Part shown: one piece after another, positions 59,204 through 64,000 of the stretch
Numbering within the stretch: the stretch's first letter is position 1
Layout: every line of letters begins with the position of its first letter
NCBI RefSeq assembly: GCF_003751505.1
Contig: NZ_RJVB01000002.1
Span: 713,480-777,479 of the forward strand
Origin: Erwinia sp. JUb26
Lineage (GTDB): Bacteria > Pseudomonadota > Gammaproteobacteria > Enterobacterales > Enterobacteriaceae
Reading direction: 5' to 3'
DNA: 64,000 nt
Position numbers and translations under genes: made by a program
Notes under the pieces: model-generated
Databases searched by the model: none
What the model was told of the DNA's origin: nothing
Seen by the model: only the letters and a program-made list of their open reading frames with translations

Positions 59204-59962
59204 TCAGCACAGTTCCAGATGCACCTCATGCTGCTCAATGGTTTTCATGATTTCCGGCGGCGGCGCTTCATCGGTAAACAGATAATCAATCAGATTCATG
59301 CTGCCCAGATTCACCATCGCGTTACGGCCAAACTTGGAGTGGTCCGCTACCAGCATCACGCAGCGTGAGTTCTCAATAATCGCCCGCTTGGTGCGCACTT
59401 CGTGGTAGTCAAAGTCCAGCAGTGAACCGTCCAGATCGATGCCGCTGATGCCCAAAATGCCGTAATCCAGGCGGAACTGGGAAATATAGTCGAGCGTTGC
59501 CTCACCCATAATCCCGCCATCGCGGGTGCGCACTTCGCCCCCAGCGAGGATCAGGCGGAAATCGGGCTTGGCCATCAGCAGCACCGCCACGTTCAGATTG
59601 TTGGTGACGATGCGCAGATTGCTGTGGTTCATTAGCGCGTGGGCCACCGCTTCCGGCGTGGTGCCGATATCGATAAACAGCGAAGCCCCATCGGGGATCT
59701 GGCTGGCAACTCGCTGGGCGATGCGCGCTTTCTCCGCAGACCACATCATTTTGCGATCCTGCCAGGCGGTATTTTCCGAGCTGGACGGCAGTGCAGCACC
59801 GCCGTGGTGGCGATGAATTTTATTCTGCTCGGCCAGATCGTTTAAATCACGGCGGATAGTTTGCGGACTGACGGCAAAATGCTCCACCAGCTCTTCGGTA
59901 CTGACATAACCCTGGCGACGCACCAGCTCGATAATCGCGTCATGACGCTGTGTCTGCTTCAA
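59204..59962 (-). CDS. glpR: Glycerol-3-phosphate regulon repressor GlpR
   Basis: 252 residues when read from TTG at 59962 (then KQTQRHDAIIELV), exactly the E. coli length and N-terminus. GGGGA is 6 bases upstream; no ATG lies near. DeoR family: helix-turn-helix GYVSTEELVEHFAVSPQTIRRDLNDL, then effector domain with IDIGTTPEAVAHAL and TNNLNVA. It represses glpD and other glp genes until glycerol-3-P binds. Confidence 0.95.
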   Translation of the reverse strand: MKQTQRHDAIIELVRRQGYVSTEELVEHFAVSPQTIRRDLNDLAEQNKIHRHHGGAALPSSSENTAWQDRKMMWSAEKARIAQRVASQIPDGASLFIDIGTTPEAVAHALMNHSNLRIVTNNLNVAVLLMAKPDFRLILAGGEVRTRDGGIMGEATLDYISQFRLDYGILGISGIDLDGSLLDFDYHEVRTKRAIIENSRCVMLVADHSKFGRNAMVNLGSMNLIDYLFTDEAPPPEIMKTIEQHEVHLELC

Positions 59963-59975
59963 AAGAGTTCCCCTG

Positions 59976-60806
59976 TTATCGTTTTTTCTGACGGGTGTCG
60001 ACAAACGCCATTGCCAGCCCCACCAGCAGCCCGGCAATGTGGCTTGGCAGGCCGGTATTCGCCCCAAATACGCCCGTTGCTTCCAGCACCACCCACACGA
60101 CAAAGATGCCCATCAGCCCGCCGCCGATATTTAGCGGACTGCGCTCGTCGCGCATCGCGTGCAGCCAGGCATAGGCAACCAGCGCATGATCAACGCCAGA
60201 CAGCCCGCCGAACCAGAAGCCGTTAAAGCGGGACTGCGCGAAGCCGCACAGCAGCGCGGAGATTAGCGCGATGGTAAACAGCTTACCGCTGCCGAGCTGT
60301 TTTTCGATGCGCCCGCCGATATAAAACCACCACAGCAGGTTAATCAGCAGCGCAAGCAGCGAGAAGTTCATCAGCACGTGGCTGAACCAGCGCCATACCT
60401 GGAAATGCTGCATGCTGTCTTTCGGCCAGCCGAGCCAGGCAATCGCCTGTGCATAGCCGCCCAGCGCAATCAGCAGGTAGACCAGTATGGATGCCACACT
60501 CACACCGATGGTTAGGGGCCCGGCCATCTCCTTCAGCCGTTCTTTCAGCGGCGGTCCGGCAGGCCTGACGTACTGAATGCCACTGTCGGTGTTTTCGGTT
60601 TTCCAGCTCGCCGCCTGATAGCGCGGATGATCCGGCTCGCGAATAAACTGGTTAAGTTCGTTTTCGACCACGCTTAACTGAGATTCATCATCCAGCCACA
60701 GCGTGTAGCCGCCTTCCTGCTCAATACGCAGCGTAACGCCGCGCGTCGCCATGTAGTCAACAAACGCCTGCGCCAGGCGCAGATGGGTAAATTGGGTGAT
60801 GCGCAT
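59976..60806 (-). CDS. glpG: Rhomboid intramembrane protease GlpG, altered active site
   Basis: 276 residues: N-terminal cytoplasmic domain (1-85), then six membrane helices. Catalytic Ser203 (GGLSG) and His256 (PSHIAGL) and oxyanion Asn156 are present. However, the helix-2 pattern reads HVLMNFSLLALLIN where E. coli has HALMHFSLMHILFN, so residues equivalent to H145 and H150 are Asn147 and Ala152. Y205 is His207 (GLSGVDH for GLSGVVY). Loss of the oxyanion His and stacking Tyr may lower or change protease activity. Thirteen bases before glpR. Confidence 0.92.
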   Translation of the reverse strand: MRITQFTHLRLAQAFVDYMATRGVTLRIEQEGGYTLWLDDESQLSVVENELNQFIREPDHPRYQAASWKTENTDSGIQYVRPAGPPLKERLKEMAGPLTIGVSVASILVYLLIALGGYAQAIAWLGWPKDSMQHFQVWRWFSHVLMNFSLLALLINLLWWFYIGGRIEKQLGSGKLFTIALISALLCGFAQSRFNGFWFGGLSGVDHALVAYAWLHAMRDERSPLNIGGGLMGIFVVWVVLEATGVFGANTGLPSHIAGLLVGLAMAFVDTRQKKR

Positions 60807-60904
60807 AATTGAAGGCAGATTCCCTGTGGTTTAAAACGAGAGCGGCAGTATACCCGGTCACACCGACGCGTGCAGGATCAACGGCTTCCACCGCCGCACG
60901 TCGG

Positions 60905-61234
60905 TCAGCGAGCGTCAGATTCTACCTGCTGCGGAAACGCGGTGTACCAGGCGTCAAAACCGCCGTCGATGCTGTAGGCCTCAGCAAACCCCTGGTTCAG
61001 CAGATACTGGGCGGCCCCCTTGCTGCTGTTACCGTGGTAGCACATCACCAGCACCGCACCGCTCAGATCGGCAGTGGCCATCAGGGCGGGCAGCGAGTCA
61101 TTGGTCAGGTGGAAAGCGCCGGTCGCATGCGCCGCAGAGAAGCTTTGCGGATCGCGGATATCAACCAGCAGGGTTTGACCTTCGGCCAGCTTCTGCCGGG
61201 CTTCCTGGACGTTGATACACTCAAATTGTTCCAT
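60905..61234 (-). CDS. glpE: Thiosulfate sulfurtransferase GlpE
   Basis: 109 residues, a single rhodanese domain. The active-site loop [11 protein letters not shown] carries the persulfide Cys, and SIDGGFDAW closes the fold. It transfers sulfur from thiosulfate to cyanide or thioredoxin in vitro. Leads glpE-glpG-glpR, divergent from glpD. Confidence 0.95.
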   Translation of the reverse strand: MEQFECINVQEARQKLAEGQTLLVDIRDPQSFSAAHATGAFHLTNDSLPALMATADLSGAVLVMCYHGNSSKGAAQYLLNQGFAEAYSIDGGFDAWYTAFPQQVESDAR

Positions 61235-61347
61235 GGTGGGGTCTCGTTAACAGTCAAAAATCGCAAAATAAATCCTATTGTAGCCTGAAGCAGGCACGCT
61301 TTAACCAGACTTATCCTGAGTAATTTGCGTAATTGTTAATACAATTA

Positions 61348-61363
61348 TGTTACCTGCATCACG
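61348..61363. promoter_or_regulatory. CRP site upstream of glpD
   Basis: TGTTA-CCTGCA-TCACG, eight of ten consensus bases, about 70 bases upstream of the probable glpD start point; a -10 TATAAT lies at 61416-61421 with no good -35. Confidence 0.7.
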
Positions 61364-61416
61364 CATAAATGTTTTTATCCGGTTAACGCTGGCGTCAATG
61401 TTGGTTTGCGATTACT

Positions 61417-61440
61417 ATAATGCTCGAAAACGAACATTAT
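61417..61440. promoter_or_regulatory. GlpR operator overlapping the glpD -10
   Basis: 24-bp dyad: ATAATGCTCG, four As, CGAACATTAT, with one mismatch. The half-site CGAACAT recurs at 61451-61457. It covers the TATAAT, so bound GlpR blocks transcription. Confidence 0.85.
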
Positions 61441-61470
61441 TGAACGATTCCGAACATCGGAGGAGATGAC

Positions 61471-62976
61471 GTGGAAATCAAAGACCTGATCGTAATCGGC
61501 GGCGGTATTAACGGCGCGGGTATTGCGGCCGATGCAGCCGGACGCGGATTGTCGGTGCTGATGCTGGAGGCCCAGGACCTCGCCTGCGCTACCTCTTCCG
61601 CCAGTTCTAAACTCATCCACGGTGGCCTGCGCTATCTGGAACACTATGAATTCCGTCTGGTCAGCGAAGCGCTGGCCGAGCGTGAAGTCCTGCTCAAGAT
61701 GGCCCCGCATATCGCCTTCCCGATGCGCTTCCGCCTGCCGCACCGCCCGCATCTGCGCCCGGCCTGGATGATCCGTATTGGCCTGTTTATGTACGATCAT
61801 CTCGGTAAGCGTACCAGCCTGCCGGGAAGTAAAGGTTTGCGTTTTGGTGCAGAATCGGTACTTAACACTGAAATCGTGCGCGGTTTCGAATATTCCGACT
61901 GCTGGGTGGACGATGCCCGCCTGGTGGTGCTCAACGCTCAGGAAATTGAGAAACGCGGCGGAGAAGTGCGCACCCGCACCCGCGTGACCAAAGCCTGGCG
62001 TGAAAACGGCCTGTGGACCGTGGAAGCCGAAGATATCGACAGCGGTAAAGTTCACACCTGGCAGGCGAAGGGCCTGGTCAACGCCGCCGGTCCGTGGGTA
62101 AAACAGCTGTTCGATGACGGGCTGAAGCTGAAATCCCCTTACGGTATCCGCCTGATTAAAGGCAGCCATATCGTGGTGCCGCGCGTGCATACCCAGAAGC
62201 AGGCCTATATCCTGCAGAACGAAGATCACCGCATTGTGTTCGTCATCCCATGGATGGATGAGTTCTCGATCATCGGCACCACCGACGTGGAGTACAAGGG
62301 CGATCCGAAAGACGTCAAAATCGACGACAACGAGATCGACTATCTGCTGAAGGTTTTCAACGCCCACTTTAAGAAAACGCTGGCGAAGGACGATATCGTC
62401 TGGACCTATTCCGGCGTGCGCCCGCTGTGCGATGACGAGTCCGATTCTCCGCAGGCGATTACCCGCGACTATACGCTGGACGTGCACGACGAGCAGGGAC
62501 AGGCGCCGCTGCTGTCGGTATTCGGCGGCAAGCTGACTACCTACCGCAAGCTGGCCGAGCATGCGATGGAGAAGCTCAGCAAATACTACCCGGGTATCGG
62601 TGCCGCATGGACCAAAACCTGCGTGCTGCCGGGCGGGGATTTTGCCGGCAGCCGTGAAGATTACGCGGCCAGCCTGCGCCGCCGCTATCCGTTTATCACC
62701 GAAGAGATGGCCCGTCACTATGCCCGCACCTACGGCAGCAGCAGCGAGCTGTTCCTGAAAGAGGCGAAAAGCCTGGATGATTTGGGCGAGCTGTTTGGCC
62801 ACCACTTCTACGAGGCGGAGCTGCGTTATCTGGTGCAGAAAGAGTGGGTTCGCACTAAAGAAGATGCAATATGGCGCCGGACGAAAGAAGGTATGTGGCT
62901 GAACGCGCAGCAGCAGGCGCGCGTTGCCGAGTGGCTGGAACAGCACGCCAAGCCTGTACTGTCGCTGGTGTCCTGA
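61471..62976 (+). CDS. glpD: Aerobic glycerol-3-phosphate dehydrogenase GlpD
   Basis: 501 residues from GTG at 61471 (VEIKDLIVIGGG) with GGAGGAGAT just upstream. FAD motif IGGGINGAGIAADAA; then SSASSKLIHGGLRYLEHYEFRLV and GTTDVEYKGDP as in E. coli. A membrane-associated flavoenzyme that passes electrons from glycerol-3-P to quinone. Confidence 0.98.
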   Translation: MEIKDLIVIGGGINGAGIAADAAGRGLSVLMLEAQDLACATSSASSKLIHGGLRYLEHYEFRLVSEALAEREVLLKMAPHIAFPMRFRLPHRPHLRPAWMIRIGLFMYDHLGKRTSLPGSKGLRFGAESVLNTEIVRGFEYSDCWVDDARLVVLNAQEIEKRGGEVRTRTRVTKAWRENGLWTVEAEDIDSGKVHTWQAKGLVNAAGPWVKQLFDDGLKLKSPYGIRLIKGSHIVVPRVHTQKQAYILQNEDHRIVFVIPWMDEFSIIGTTDVEYKGDPKDVKIDDNEIDYLLKVFNAHFKKTLAKDDIVWTYSGVRPLCDDESDSPQAITRDYTLDVHDEQGQAPLLSVFGGKLTTYRKLAEHAMEKLSKYYPGIGAAWTKTCVLPGGDFAGSREDYAASLRRRYPFITEEMARHYARTYGSSSELFLKEAKSLDDLGELFGHHFYEAELRYLVQKEWVRTKEDAIWRRTKEGMWLNAQQQARVAEWLEQHAKPVLSLVS

Positions 62977-63055
62977 ACGCTGCCGGTTGAAATCGGCTGG
63001 CGTACCAGAACCGAATCACGCTCCCCTTATCTGATAAGGGGCTGAGCGCTGCAAA

Positions 63056-63093
63056 CAAAAAGGGCGACCGCCAGACAGCGGTCGCCTTTTTTT
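63056..63093. terminator. Bidirectional terminator between glpD and glgP
   Basis: Perfect 9-bp stem GGCGACCGC/GCGGTCGCC (63063-63071, 63078-63086) with A-run before and seven Ts after. Confidence 0.95.
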
Positions 63094-63103
63094 CCCCGAC
63101 GCT

Positions 63104-64000
63104 CTACAGACGGATGGGCTGAATGCCCCAAATTTCGTCCGCATACTCCTGGATGGTGCGATCCGAAGAGAAATATCCCATACCGGCGATATTAATCAGC
63201 GCCCGTCGCGTCCACTCGTCCTTATTGCGATACAGCTTATCGACCTTATCCTGGGTATCGACGTAGCTGCGGTAGTCGGCCAGCAGCTGATAGTGATCGC
63301 CGAGGTTAACCAGTGAATCGAAAATATTACGGTAGCGGTTTGGCTCCTGCGGACTGAACGTTCCGGTGGCGATCTGCGTCAATACCTGATGCAGCTCCGC
63401 ATCCTGCTCGTAGTATTTATGCGAGCTGTAGCCATTATTGCGCAACGCCTCGACCTGCGGCGTGGTGTTGCCGAAGATAAAGATATTCTCTTCCCCCACG
63501 TGCTCCTGCATCTCGACGTTAGCGCCGTCCAGCGTGCCGATGGTCAGTGCACCGTTCAGAGCAAACTTCATATTACTGGTGCCGGAGGCCTCCGTACCGG
63601 CCAGCGAAATCTGCTCGGAGAGATCGGCCGCCGGAATGATGATCTGCGCCAGGCTGACGCCGTAGTTAGGAATAAACACCACCTTCAGCCGGTTCTTCAC
63701 CTGCGGATCGCTGTTGATCACCTTCGCCACATCGTTAATCAGATGAATGATGTGCTTGGCCATGTAATAGGCCGAGGCGGCTTTACCGGCGAAGATGCAG
63801 ACGCGCGGCACCCAGTCGGCATCCGGATCCGCTTTAATGCGGTTGTAGCGGGTGATCACGTGCAGCACATTCAACAGCTGCCGCTTGTATTCGTGGATGC
63901 GCTTGATCTGCACGTCGAACATGGCGTGCGGGTCGACGACGATATCCAGCTTCTGGGCGATAAACACCGCCAGCCGTTTTTTGTTTGCCAGTTTGGCATC
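63104..64000 (-). CDS. glgP: Glycogen phosphorylase GlgP, N-terminal part outside window
   Basis: C-terminal 298 residues; the frame runs open to the window edge. Landmarks: [40 protein letters not shown], and the PLP-lysine region [30 protein letters not shown]. It degrades glycogen to glucose-1-P. The position next to glpD is that of E. coli glgP, and the C-terminus GIQPIRL fits GlgP better than MalP. Confidence 0.95.
   Translation of the reverse strand, partial: DAKLANKKRLAVFIAQKLDIVVDPHAMFDVQIKRIHEYKRQLLNVLHVITRYNRIKADPDADWVPRVCIFAGKAASAYYMAKHIIHLINDVAKVINSDPQVKNRLKVVFIPNYGVSLAQIIIPAADLSEQISLAGTEASGTSNMKFALNGALTIGTLDGANVEMQEHVGEENIFIFGNTTPQVEALRNNGYSSHKYYEQDAELHQVLTQIATGTFSPQEPNRYRNIFDSLVNLGDHYQLLADYRSYVDTQDKVDKLYRNKDEWTRRALINIAGMGYFSSDRTIQEYADEIWGIQPIRL

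Noticed and set aside
61375-62946. 523-codon minus-strand frame
   Set aside because: Antisense of glpD; would cover the GlpR operator and has no recognisable domain.

Overview
The window looks like chromosome of a GC-rich member of the Enterobacterales, most likely Erwiniaceae (Erwinia, Pantoea or a close relative). From about 25.2 kb to the right end the gene content and order follow the Escherichia coli chromosome closely (yjbQ, tyrB, dnaB, qor, pspG, dusA, zur, yjbJ, dinF-lexA-dgkA, plsB, ubiA-ubiC, malM-lamB-malK / malE-malF-malG, psiE, yjbEFGH, pgi, lysC, then glpR-glpG-glpE / glpD / glgP). The proteins are clearly homologous to their E. coli counterparts but noticeably diverged. The family placement is inference; no marker search was run.

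Positions 1-25.1 kb are accessory and carry three metabolic modules. Module A (1-5977) has a histidinol-dehydrogenase-like enzyme, a kinase of aminoglycoside-phosphotransferase fold, a zinc alcohol dehydrogenase and a short-chain dehydrogenase in one tight operon, facing an FMN 2-hydroxyacid dehydrogenase and a HisC-like aminotransferase. The set would suit conversion of a diol or amino-alcohol to hydroxyacid, ketoacid and amino acid. Module B (6511-16339) is a ribose/fructose-type ABC importer with a LacI-family repressor, a PfkB kinase, a BtpA-family protein, a Cys-less TenA, a phosphotriesterase-like hydrolase, a GATase1-like protein and an ArgE/DapE-type amidohydrolase. Two strong palindromic operators flank its leader. 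Module C (16352-23704) runs on the minus strand as metQ-metN-metI-luxS-SDR-bisC, then an HcxA-like dehydrogenase. It combines a methionine-type importer, a Bacillus-like LuxS, a diacetyl-reductase-like SDR and a molybdenum sulfoxide reductase. A divergent aminotransferase lies upstream. Module C is the best candidate for an undescribed system: uptake and dismantling of an oxidised or ribosylated sulfur amino acid.

The core part holds an 8-bp tandem repeat next to tyrB, a type II toxin-antitoxin pair between dusA and zur, and an Lrp regulator plus YitT protein where E. coli has alr. It also has many readable control sites: two SOS boxes at lexA, a sigma-54 promoter at pspG, MalT boxes in the malK/malE divide, a perfect CRP site and a 12-bp hairpin at psiE, an RcsAB-like box upstream of yjbE, a lysine riboswitch upstream of lysC, and CRP and GlpR sites at glpD.

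Starts were corrected from the longest possible reading frame where a ribosome binding site, operon overlap or remembered family length gave a better choice (BtpA, TenA, ABC ATPase, M20 hydrolase, HcxA-like, SDR, tyrB, qor, dinF, lexA, dgkA, plsB, ubiA, ubiC, malE, psiE, lysC, glpR). The first and last genes are cut by the window edges.
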